From contig JBAZOJ010000182.1 of NCBI GenBank assembly GCA_041648755.1, forward strand, positions 1 to 7,447: 7,447 nt of DNA. The letters are read 5' to 3'. Made by a program: the position numbers and the translations under genes. The notes below the pieces were generated by a model. It did not search any database. It was not told the DNA's origin and saw nothing but the letters and a program-made list of their open reading frames with translations. This stretch comes from JBAZOJ01 sp041648755 (GTDB lineage Bacteria > Planctomycetota > B143-G9). Each line of letters begins with the position of its first letter. Position 1 is the stretch's first letter. Below, piece after piece: positions 1 through 5,780 of this stretch.

Positions 1-43
1 TCGTGCTAGCTCTGCCTGCAGCCTCCGGCCATCGGCCTCTTAT

Positions 44-71
44 TCATCAATCATCAATCATCATTCATCAT
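44..71. repeat. Four-copy heptanucleotide tandem repeat
   Basis: Four consecutive 7-base units are visible: TCATCAA, TCATCAA, TCATCAT, TCATCAT. They differ only in the last base of the unit. The array starts four bases beyond the manC stop codon, in its 3' flank, and is clearly more AT-rich than the surroundings. On the manC strand the units read WTGATGA. Seven is not a multiple of three, so it is not a coding repeat in one fixed frame. Its role is unknown; slipped-strand copy-number variation is a reasonable inference. No convincing GC hairpin plus T-run was seen here that would end manC transcription. Confidence 0.8.
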
Positions 72-75
72 TTGG

Positions 76-1140
76 CTAAAGGTACCTCTGCAAGCCTTCC
101 TTCTTCAGCTTCTCCAGCAACTCCTTGATCCGGTGCGACTCGGACTTCGGCATAACCAGTAGCGCGTCGCCCGTGTCAACTATGATCATATCCTTGACGC
201 CCAGCACTGCCACGAGCCTGTCGGTTTCGCCGCTGATTATCGAGTTCGACGCGTCCAGCGCGGAAACGTTTCCGATGATGATGTTGCCGTTCACGTCCTG
301 CGAGCAATGCCGCTGCAGCGACAGCCAGGTCCCGACATCATCCCAAGTGAATTCCGCCTGCACGACGATCGCGTCGGACGTTTTCTCCATCACCGCGTAG
401 TCAATGCTGATCTTGTCGGCGGAAGGATACTCATTGGCAAAGGTGCTGGCGAACTCGGGCTTGCCCCAGTTGTCCGCGATGCGCATAACGCGCTCGTGGG
501 TGTTAGGCAGAAACCGCGCGATCTCGGACAGTATCTTCGATGCGCGCCAGGTGAAGATGCCGCAATTCCAGTAGTATTCTCCGGACGAAATCAGCTTTTC
601 GGCGATGGCCGCCGTGGGCTTTTCCCGGAATTCCCGCACGGTGAATACGCCGGGGTCGAGCAGAAATCCGCGCCCGATGTACCCGTACTCTATGGCGGGC
701 CTGTCAGGATTGATACCGAGGGTTACAAGGTATTTCCCGCTCTTGGCGTGCTCGCAGGCGCGCGAGATCGTGCGCAGGAAGGCGTCTTCGGGGTAGATGA
801 GATGATCGGCGGGGAACATCGAAATGACCGCATCGGGGTCAATTCGCGAGATTATTGCTGCCGACAGCGCAACGCAGGGCGCGCTGTCCATCCCAAGGGG
901 CTCGCAGATCAGGTTGTCGGGAGGAAGCATCGCCAGGTATTTCCGGCAGATAGCCTCCTGCTCGCGGGTGGTTATGACGAAAATCCTCTCTTTGGGGAAG
1001 AAAGGCGCCAGCCGCTCGACCGTCCTTTCGAGCAGTACCCCCATCTCTCCAAACTGGATCAAGTGCTTGGGGAGACTCTTCCGGCTCTTGGGCCAATAGC
1101 GTGTCCCTGAACCGCCAGCCATAATCACCGCGTAAGTCAT
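76..1140 (-). CDS. manC: Mannose-1-phosphate guanylyltransferase (GDP-mannose pyrophosphorylase)
   Basis: Cytoplasmic nucleotidyltransferase that would make GDP-mannose from mannose-1-phosphate and GTP, supplying mannose, fucose or rhamnose-type sugars for surface polysaccharide or glycosylation. The 354-residue protein opens with the nucleotide-binding signature GGSGTRYWPKSR (residues 9-20) followed by PKH. It has FPADH at 109-113 (metal-binding Asp), EYGYI at 161-165, FREKP at 171-175, WNCGIF at about 191-196, SIDYAVME at about 245-252 and WDDVGTW at 266-272. All are typical of the family. The length fits the single-domain form: the C-terminal cupin isomerase domain of bifunctional ManC/AlgA proteins is absent. 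An upstream in-frame start at 1188 exists, but 1140 is chosen because GGAGG lies five bases before it and the likely promoter overlaps the longer reading. Divergent from the exported PDZ protein. A related sugar-phosphate nucleotidyltransferase specificity is possible but less likely. Confidence 0.93.
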   Translation of the reverse strand: MTYAVIMAGGSGTRYWPKSRKSLPKHLIQFGEMGVLLERTVERLAPFFPKERIFVITTREQEAICRKYLAMLPPDNLICEPLGMDSAPCVALSAAIISRIDPDAVISMFPADHLIYPEDAFLRTISRACEHAKSGKYLVTLGINPDRPAIEYGYIGRGFLLDPGVFTVREFREKPTAAIAEKLISSGEYYWNCGIFTWRASKILSEIARFLPNTHERVMRIADNWGKPEFASTFANEYPSADKISIDYAVMEKTSDAIVVQAEFTWDDVGTWLSLQRHCSQDVNGNIIIGNVSALDASNSIISGETDRLVAVLGVKDMIIVDTGDALLVMPKSESHRIKELLEKLKKEGLQRYL

Positions 1141-1145
1141 CACAT

Positions 1146-1150
1146 CCTCC
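1146..1150 (-). promoter_or_regulatory. Shine-Dalgarno site of manC
   Basis: GGAGG on the minus strand, five bases before the ATG at 1140. It decides the start against the longer frame beginning at 1188. Confidence 0.8.
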
Positions 1151-1161
1151 GGGTCGTTGCC

Positions 1162-1188
1162 ATTATACAGCAAAAGTGCGCCCGTCAA
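1162..1188 (-). promoter_or_regulatory. Candidate sigma-70-type promoter of manC
   Basis: Read on the minus strand, a perfect -10 hexamer TATAAT (1167 to 1162) is preceded by TTGACG (1188 to 1183), five of six matches to the -35 consensus, with a short 15-base spacer. Transcription would start near 1155, giving a leader of about 15 bases that contains the GGAGG ribosome site. The spacer is below the optimum of 17, so strength may be modest. Confidence 0.6.
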
Positions 1189-1198
1189 AGCAGGTCTG

Positions 1199-1226
1199 TT
1201 GTGAAGGTGGAATCCGGTGCTATACT
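1199..1226 (+). promoter_or_regulatory. Candidate sigma-70-type promoter of the PDZ/repeat protein gene
   Basis: TTGTGA (1199-1204, four of six -35 matches), a 16-base spacer and TATACT (1221-1226, five of six -10 matches). Transcription would begin near 1233, about 17 bases before the ATG at 1250. It lies back to back with the manC promoter: the two -35 elements are only 10 bases apart, so one bound regulator could affect both. Confidence 0.55.
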
Positions 1227-1237
1227 CGTATCTCCAC

Positions 1238-1243
1238 GGAGGT
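1238..1243 (+). promoter_or_regulatory. Shine-Dalgarno site of the PDZ/repeat protein gene
   Basis: GGAGGT ends six bases before the ATG at 1250. It supports that start over an in-frame GTG at 1217, and the protein starting at 1250 begins directly with a signal peptide. Confidence 0.85.
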
Positions 1244-1249
1244 CATAAA

Positions 1250-3799
1250 ATGAGGCAGAAGTTCGTCGCCCTTCTCCTGCTGGCTGCTTTCGCATCCCTT
1301 TGCGTCCCCGCCTGGGGCGCAGGCGCGTATATGGGAATCAACATGGAGGCTTGGACAGACCCGCCGGGCGTCATCCTGACGATGGTCTCGCCCAATTCAC
1401 CCGCGTGGAATGCCGGATTGCAGCCGGGCGACATCGTCACGGCCCTCAACGGGGAGGGCTTCGGCACCGACGCCGCGAAGCTTGTCGAGGTCTTCCGTGC
1501 CAAACTGGCTCCCCTGAACCCCGGCGACGAGGTCAGGCTCAACGTAATGCGCCGGACGACAAGGCAGGTCTTGTACGTAAACGGCAAGGAAGTCCCGGCC
1601 CCGGACCCCGTCAAGGCTTACCAGGCCGCCCTCGCTGCAGCGAAGCCCGGCGATACCGTGGAACTCAAGGCGGAATCGAAGGAAGCCAGACTGGATGTGG
1701 ATGTCACCCTCGGCGAGCGTCCCGCAATGGGCGCCCCGATGCCTGCCAACGCTGATCTCGGCTTTGACTTCAACTATCCCGTGCCGGACTACAAGCCCTT
1801 CATCGAGGATTTGCTCAAGCCGAACAACATAGATGCCGACTACCGCGATCTGCTCAATCGTCTGGCCGCCACTCACAGCACGGCGGATCCGTTCAGGCGC
1901 AAGCTGATGTCCTATGTTCACCGCGACCCATATTCGGTCGAGCCGGTTTCGCGCGAGATAGTCGGCCGCATCGCCGCCCAGCGCGGCGCCGATAAGCGTT
2001 ATGACCCGCGAGAGACTCTCATCTCGGCCGCCGACCTGCTCGATATCAGTTTCGGCGAATCCATTGCCGCCGCGAAGGCTCTTGCTGGCGGAAGGCTCGT
2101 GGCACGCAAGGGGGGCACCGCCACCGTCACGCCCGGACTGCCAGATATCTCGGCAGCCTTGAAGACCGGCATCACTCCCGTGGAGCACGTGGCGCAGATT
2201 TCCAAGGTGCTGGAAGACGCCAAGGCCTGCCTCGACGCTGCGTTTTCAAAGCTTACACCGGAGGATATCGAGTTCATTCAAAAGGCGCGCGAAGGCCTGA
2301 CCGACGCGTTCCTGCAGGGCATCTACATTCATACCGACCCCGACAATGTCCGGCGCGAGGACAATCTGCGACTGCTCAAGCTGGCCGAGAAGGTCGGATA
2401 TGCAGACCTCATTGCCGCGGAAATGTCAATCCTGAGACTGGGCGATACGGATTACCTGGCCGGGCTGAAGGCCGACCTCGAAAAAGCGTATGCGGCGAAA
2501 CTCGCCGAGCCCACCCTCGAGGAGTCCGACTCGCCCTATGGCAAGATAATCTTCGGCGGGCGCGGAAACCGTTGGTACGCGAACACCGCAGCGGCCGTGA
2601 TCATTGATCTTGGCGGCAACGACCTGTACACCAACAACGCTGGCAGCGGCTCCGGCTATGTGGTCGAATACGCGCTTGACGACAAGGGCGCGCAGATCAA
2701 GACAAATCCCATCCGCCAGCCTTTTGGCGTGGTGATCGATTTCGCGGGCGACGATACCTACAACTCGACGCGCAGATGGGAGATAGGCTCCGGTTCGCTC
2801 GGCTGCGGCTTCCTTCTCGACCTGTCGGGCAACGACCAGTATGTCGCGCGCCAGTGGGGGCAGGGGACCGCACTATTCGGAGTCGGAGTCCTTGTCGATA
2901 TGGAAGGGAACGACGAGTATCGCGGCCAGCAGTTGTGCCAGGGCAGCGCGATCTTCGGCGCGGCGGTTTTCGCCGACCTCGCGGGAAATGACCGCTACGA
3001 GGGTCACCAGTTCTGCCAGGGGCTCGCGGGCTCCGGGGCAGCGTCCATATTCCTCGAAGGCGGCGGCGATGACAACTACTACAGCAGCGGCGACTATCCC
3101 ACCAACTACGGTGATCCCGGGTTGTTCGACGGCTGGTCGCAGGGCTCGGCGATAGGCTTCCGGCTGCTTGCCTCCGGCGGGATTGCCGTGCTGGTCGACT
3201 GCGCGGGAACCGACCGCTACCAAGCTGGACATTTCTCGCAGGGGGGCGGGTACTACTTTGGTTGGGGCATCTTTGCGGATGTCGGTCACGAGGGAGACCT
3301 GTACATAGGCTCCCGCTACAACCAGGGATTTTCGGCGCACGAGGCCGTTGGCACCTTCCTTGAATACGGCGGAGACGACCACTACAAGACGCTGCAGGCG
3401 GTGGCGCAGGGCCTGGCGTGGGATGAGTGCGTCACTCTCTTCTGCGACGATGCGGGCAACGATGTGTACGAAGGCGGGGGCGGGTTCTCGCTCGGGGCCT
3501 CGGCGCACAACGCGATCTGCCTTGTTTTCGACCGCGGCGGAAACGACCGGTACGACTATCCGGCCGGGCAGGCGCGCGCGGGCGGCAACGACTATCACGG
3601 CGGAACATCGCTGTCGTTCTTCCTCGATTCCGAAGGCACCGATACTTACAATGCGGCCGGGTACGCCGATAACACCCTCAAGATATTCCGCGAGTACGGG
3701 ATATTCCTGGATATCGCTCATCCGCTGGCAGACATGATGGGTAAGCCGGTGGCGGAGTGGGGACTGGCGACGAAGATCGAGCTTGAGAAGCCCAAGTAG
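1250..3799 (+). CDS. Exported PDZ-domain protein with C-terminal G-x-D-x-Y / Q-G solenoid-like repeats
   Basis: An 849-residue protein of unknown function. Residues 1 to about 24 form a Sec signal peptide: MRQK, a hydrophobic core LLLLAAFASL, and a cleavage-like AWGA. It should therefore be exported. No lipobox or C-terminal anchor was seen. Residues about 26-110 are a PDZ domain with SPNSPAWNAGLQPGDIV (47-63). Residues about 108-158 look like the second half of another PDZ (YVNGKEV, AKPGDTVEL, VTLGERP). Residues about 180-440 lack recognisable motifs and look mostly helical. Residues about 451-822 hold some 12 repeats, each of the form hydrophobic-strand, D-x-x-G-[NDT]-D-x-Y, then often Q-G. 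The GGRGNRWY at 436-443 may be a degenerate leading copy. No protease catalytic motif was recognised. PDZ suggests binding of protein C-termini in the envelope; the repeats suggest a beta-solenoid scaffold or Ca-binding surface. Both are inference. Own promoter and a strong ribosome site. Confidence 0.85.
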   Translation: MRQKFVALLLLAAFASLCVPAWGAGAYMGINMEAWTDPPGVILTMVSPNSPAWNAGLQPGDIVTALNGEGFGTDAAKLVEVFRAKLAPLNPGDEVRLNVMRRTTRQVLYVNGKEVPAPDPVKAYQAALAAAKPGDTVELKAESKEARLDVDVTLGERPAMGAPMPANADLGFDFNYPVPDYKPFIEDLLKPNNIDADYRDLLNRLAATHSTADPFRRKLMSYVHRDPYSVEPVSREIVGRIAAQRGADKRYDPRETLISAADLLDISFGESIAAAKALAGGRLVARKGGTATVTPGLPDISAALKTGITPVEHVAQISKVLEDAKACLDAAFSKLTPEDIEFIQKAREGLTDAFLQGIYIHTDPDNVRREDNLRLLKLAEKVGYADLIAAEMSILRLGDTDYLAGLKADLEKAYAAKLAEPTLEESDSPYGKIIFGGRGNRWYANTAAAVIIDLGGNDLYTNNAGSGSGYVVEYALDDKGAQIKTNPIRQPFGVVIDFAGDDTYNSTRRWEIGSGSLGCGFLLDLSGNDQYVARQWGQGTALFGVGVLVDMEGNDEYRGQQLCQGSAIFGAAVFADLAGNDRYEGHQFCQGLAGSGAASIFLEGGGDDNYYSSGDYPTNYGDPGLFDGWSQGSAIGFRLLASGGIAVLVDCAGTDRYQAGHFSQGGGYYFGWGIFADVGHEGDLYIGSRYNQGFSAHEAVGTFLEYGGDDHYKTLQAVAQGLAWDECVTLFCDDAGNDVYEGGGGFSLGASAHNAICLVFDRGGNDRYDYPAGQARAGGNDYHGGTSLSFFLDSEGTDTYNAAGYADNTLKIFREYGIFLDIAHPLADMMGKPVAEWGLATKIELEKPK
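2600..3715 (+). repeat. About twelve protein-level repeats, 26-28 residue period
   Basis: Within the exported protein the motif G-x-D-x-Y (or a close variant) recurs with its Tyr at residues 460, 504, 531, 557, 583, 610, 657, 685, 712, 740, 768 and 800. Most intervals are 26-28 residues; larger ones (44, 47, 32) mark insertions after units 1, 6 and 11. Seven units also carry Q-G, six to eight residues after the Tyr (with the extra insert in unit 6): WGQG, CQG twice, SQG twice, NQG and AQG. Each unit starts with a short hydrophobic strand such as GVLVD or AVFAD. The DNA units are diverged, so the expansion is old. A final GIFLDIA at 817-823 looks like a capping strand. Confidence 0.85.
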
Positions 3800-3828
3800 G
3801 CTGCTCTACGCGGTTTCGAGCCTTTTTT
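3799..3828 (+). terminator. Possible weak intrinsic terminator after the PDZ/repeat gene
   Basis: A run of six T (3823-3828) directly follows GAGCC (3818-3822), which can pair imperfectly with GGC...TC at 3799-3806, with a three-base bulge. An alternative is GCTC (3803-3806) with GAGC (3818-3821). The stem is short and includes the last base of the stop codon, so termination may be partial. Confidence 0.35.
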
Positions 3829-3829
3829 G

Positions 3830-3857
3830 TTGTGCCGCAATCGTGCGCGGCTAAAAT
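3830..3857 (+). promoter_or_regulatory. Candidate promoter with internal dyad for the phosphatase-STAS-DUF523-mutL operon
   Basis: TTGTGC (3830-3835), a 16-base spacer and TAAAAT (3852-3857, five of six -10 matches). Initiation near 3864 would leave a very short leader before the ATG at 3876. The spacer carries an inverted repeat, GCCGC (3834-3838) and GCGGC (3847-3851), separated by eight bases. This could be an operator or a hairpin left from the gene junction. Only a weak -35 match, so tentative. Confidence 0.35.
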
Positions 3858-3864
3858 TGCAGGC

Positions 3865-3868
3865 GGAG
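3865..3868 (+). promoter_or_regulatory. Shine-Dalgarno site of the phosphatase gene
   Basis: GGAG lies seven bases before the ATG at 3876. It favours that codon over the in-frame GTG at 3870, which would sit only one base after the site. Confidence 0.6.
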
Positions 3869-3875
3869 AGTGAAA

Positions 3876-5030
3876 ATGGCCAGACCGGTTAGAACCACCC
3901 GCACGGAAGGCGATCTCCGAGCCCGTCGGAAGATCACTTTTAATATGTCCGTAAAGCTGACGCTCATCTCGGTCGCAGCGATCCTCGTCGTCGAGGGTTT
4001 CTTTATGGTTGCGCTGGCCAAAATCATCGGCGATGCCCACAAATGGCCGATCGTGGTCGGACTCTTTTTCGGGTTGGCCGGAGTCGGAGCGATTGTTGCT
4101 TTCTTCTTCTCGCAGACCATAGTCGGCCCGATAAAGGACATCCTGCGCGACCTGCTCGCGATTCGAAATGGCGACCTTGCGCGCCGGACCAAGGTGAAAC
4201 ACGGTGACGAAATCGGCCTCCTGGCTGAAGCGGTCAACGACCTGGCCGAGTCTCTTGAGGAAGCCGACAAGGACAAGCAGGTGGTGTCGAAGCTCCAGGA
4301 CGACATGTCGCTGGCTGGCGAAATCCAGCAAATGCTTCTTCCGCAGGCTATGCCCAAGGTTCCGACGATCGACCTCTATCCATACTACCAGGCCGCGGGC
4401 CAACTGGGCGGCGACTACTACGACTTTATCCCCGTCTCACCCACGCATCTGGGCGTCATCATTGCGGATGTATCGGGCAAGGGAATCACGGGCTCGATGA
4501 TCATGGCCGTGTTCCGTAGCGAACTCAGGCGCTTCGCCGAGAACGAAATGTCCACGATGGAGGTGCTCAAAAAGACCAACGAACTGCTCTCGCGCGATAT
4601 TCCGCGCGGGATGTTCGTTACCTCCTACTACCTTGTCCTGGATATCCCGAAAAACGAGATCAATTTCTCCTGCGCGGGTCATACACCGATGGTCATCTAC
4701 CGCGCGACCTCCGGCTCGATCGAGTTAGTAAAGCCGGGCGGAATGGCCCTCGGATTCGACACCGGCATCGTATTCAACCGTAATATCCAACAGCACAGGA
4801 TTCTGCTGCGCCCGGGCGACCGGGTCGTCTTCTATACCGACGGCGTCATTGAAGCCATGAACCGTCGCGGGGAGAAGTTCGGCGAGAATCGCCTGTACCG
4901 CTTCATCAAGGAGAATGCTGACCAGACCTCCAAGGAACTTGTGTCAGGGCTCCGCGACGAGCTCGACACATTCCGCGCCGGGGCCGAACCTTCCGACGAT
5001 GTGACCCTTGTAACATTCAAGGTGCTATAG
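3876..5030 (+). CDS. Membrane HAMP-domain PP2C/SpoIIE-type serine phosphatase (RsbU/RsbP-like)
   Basis: A 384-residue signalling phosphatase. Residues 1-26 are basic and cytoplasmic. Two membrane segments lie at about 27-49 and 59-82, joined by only about nine residues. A HAMP domain covers about 83-130 (VGPIKDIL, then GDEIGLLAEAVNDL), followed by a coiled linker and LAGEIQQMLLP (147-156), typical at the front of SpoIIE-type domains. Catalytic metal-binding residues are present: GGDYYDF (D180), ADVSGKG (D198), CAGHTP (266-271), YTDGV (D322) and PSDDVTLV (D374/D375). The family dephosphorylates phospho-Ser on STAS anti-anti-sigma proteins; the STAS gene five bases downstream is the obvious partner. 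There is no periplasmic sensor domain, so the input is probably sensed in the membrane or through another protein. No cognate anti-sigma kinase gene is in the window. Start chosen by GGAG spacing. Confidence 0.92.
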   Translation: MARPVRTTRTEGDLRARRKITFNMSVKLTLISVAAILVVEGFFMVALAKIIGDAHKWPIVVGLFFGLAGVGAIVAFFFSQTIVGPIKDILRDLLAIRNGDLARRTKVKHGDEIGLLAEAVNDLAESLEEADKDKQVVSKLQDDMSLAGEIQQMLLPQAMPKVPTIDLYPYYQAAGQLGGDYYDFIPVSPTHLGVIIADVSGKGITGSMIMAVFRSELRRFAENEMSTMEVLKKTNELLSRDIPRGMFVTSYYLVLDIPKNEINFSCAGHTPMVIYRATSGSIELVKPGGMALGFDTGIVFNRNIQQHRILLRPGDRVVFYTDGVIEAMNRRGEKFGENRLYRFIKENADQTSKELVSGLRDELDTFRAGAEPSDDVTLVTFKVL

Positions 5031-5035
5031 ATAGT

Positions 5036-5353
5036 ATGTGCCCGCTAAATCCGAAATGGACGCTCGGTTCCCAGGCAATGTTCGCCGCGGACGGAGAAGT
5101 CCACGAATCCGACGTAAAAGGTCTGATCTCCAAGGCCTCGAGCAGCGACTTCAGCACCGTGCATGAGATCTACGTGGATCTCAGCGCAGCGACCTATATC
5201 TCGCCGATGGCGGTCTCGCAGTTGTACGTCAGGTACAGCGCACTGCGGCGGATCGGGAAGAAGTTTGTCTTCCTCAATCCAAACAGCGGCAGCAGCGAAA
5301 TGCTGAAGCTGTTCGGCGCGGACTATGTCTTCCCGGTCGTCTCAGGCATGTAA
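5036..5353 (+). CDS. STAS-domain protein, anti-anti-sigma-factor-like, lacking the usual phospho-serine
   Basis: A 105-residue protein that is essentially one STAS domain. Strand-like IYVDLSAATYIS (45-56) leads into the helix PMAVSQLYVRYSAL (57-70). GKKFVFLNPNSGSSEMLKLFGAD follows at about 74-96, matching the classic G-k-x-x-x-x-N-P-x-x-x-x-E-x-L-x-L-x-G pattern. Aligned by eye with SpoIIAA (FMDSSGLG), the segment reads YISPMAVS: the phosphorylated Ser is Met58, the preceding Asp-Ser is Ser56-Pro57 and the Gly is Ala59. It may be a constitutively unphosphorylated or structural partner of the upstream phosphatase. The five-base gap and weak ribosome site (AAGGTG at 5019-5024, 11 bases away) suggest translational coupling. 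Its stop lies inside the next gene. The STAS assignment is confident; the target is unknown. Confidence 0.8.
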   Translation: MCPLNPKWTLGSQAMFAADGEVHESDVKGLISKASSSDFSTVHEIYVDLSAATYISPMAVSQLYVRYSALRRIGKKFVFLNPNSGSSEMLKLFGADYVFPVVSGM

Positions 5354-5780
5354 GCAGACGGTCTGCCTCGTCAGCGCATGCCTGGTCGGCCTGCCGACGC
5401 GTTACGACGGCCGAACAAAGAACTGCCTCTTTCTCCCACTGCAAGGATTCGAAGCAGTACCGGTCTGCCCCGAGACTCTCGGAGGCTTGGCCATTCCTCG
5501 TCCTCCCTCCATGCTCCTCGGCGGCGGTGACGATGTTCTTGCCGGGCGGGCAAAGGTCGTCAGCGTGGCGGGGGATGATGTGACAGCAGCGTTTATCAGG
5601 GGGGCGGAACTCACGCTTGAAATCGCCTTGGCCCGGAAAGCAAGGATCGCCTTCCTGAAGGGGCGCAGCCCGTCCTGTGGCTGCTGCACCGTCTGGATCG
5701 GTGGGGAACTTCGCAGGGGCTGGGGAGTCGCGGCGGCCCTGTTGCGCAAGCACGGTATAATCTGTATTGAGGTCGACTGA
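5325..5780 (+). CDS. DUF523 / TudS-like iron-sulfur protein (possible thiouracil desulfidase)
   Basis: A 151-residue protein with the full DUF523 pattern: VSACLVG (16-22), RYDG (26-29), VPVCPETLGGL (45-55), PRPP (58-61), GDDVT (83-87), GA (93-94), LKGRSPSCG (111-119) and a closing GWGVAAALLRKHGI. The three conserved cysteines are C19, C48 and C118. In the characterised member TudS, three such cysteines hold a [4Fe-4S] cluster that removes sulfur from 2-thiouracil without redox chemistry. Whether this protein has the same substrate is inferred. Extra cysteines occur at 9, 14, 34, 120, 121 and 147. The ATG at 5325 overlaps the STAS gene by 29 bases in another frame. No later ATG, GTG or TTG precedes the conserved core, so this is the only standard start. 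Its TGA abuts the mutL ATG. Confidence 0.82.
   Translation: MSSRSSQACKQTVCLVSACLVGLPTRYDGRTKNCLFLPLQGFEAVPVCPETLGGLAIPRPPSMLLGGGDDVLAGRAKVVSVAGDDVTAAFIRGAELTLEIALARKARIAFLKGRSPSCGCCTVWIGGELRRGWGVAAALLRKHGIICIEVD
5756..5773 (+). promoter_or_regulatory. mutL ribosome site, with a possible internal -10 element
   Basis: GAGGT (5769-5773) ends seven bases before the mutL ATG and lies inside the DUF523 gene. Just upstream is a perfect TATAAT (5756-5761), placed so that a transcript would start near 5768. No acceptable -35 element or TGn extension was seen, and the hexamer falls in conserved coding sequence. The ribosome site is likely real; the promoter is doubtful. Confidence 0.4.

Noticed and set aside
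1..75. Intrinsic terminator for manC in the left flank
   Set aside because: Only a four-base GGCC/GGCC stem was found and no T-run follows it on the manC strand.
307..1110. Long plus-strand open frame opposite manC (267 codons)
   Set aside because: It is the mirror of a well-conserved nucleotidyltransferase gene; the translation shows no recognisable domain and no good ribosome site was seen.
1141..1188. N-terminal extension of ManC by 16 residues
   Set aside because: The extension would overlap the likely promoter and ribosome site, and family proteins begin just before the AVIMAGGSGTR signature.
1397..2188. Minus-strand open frame opposite the PDZ/repeat gene (263 codons)
   Set aside because: The opposite strand encodes a signal peptide, PDZ and a coherent protein; this frame has no recognised motif and reflects GC-rich third positions.
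2600..3715. Classic RTX calcium-binding repeats
   Set aside because: The GGxGxD nonapeptide period of nine is absent; the period is 26-28 residues and the motif is G-x-D-x-Y.
2873..3721. Minus-strand open frame opposite the repeat region (282 codons)
   Set aside because: Its length follows from the biased, repetitive codons on the other strand; the translation is Val/Ala/Arg-rich with no domain.
3870..3875. GTG at 3870 as start of the phosphatase
   Set aside because: Only one base separates it from the GGAG ribosome site; the ATG at 3876 has normal spacing.
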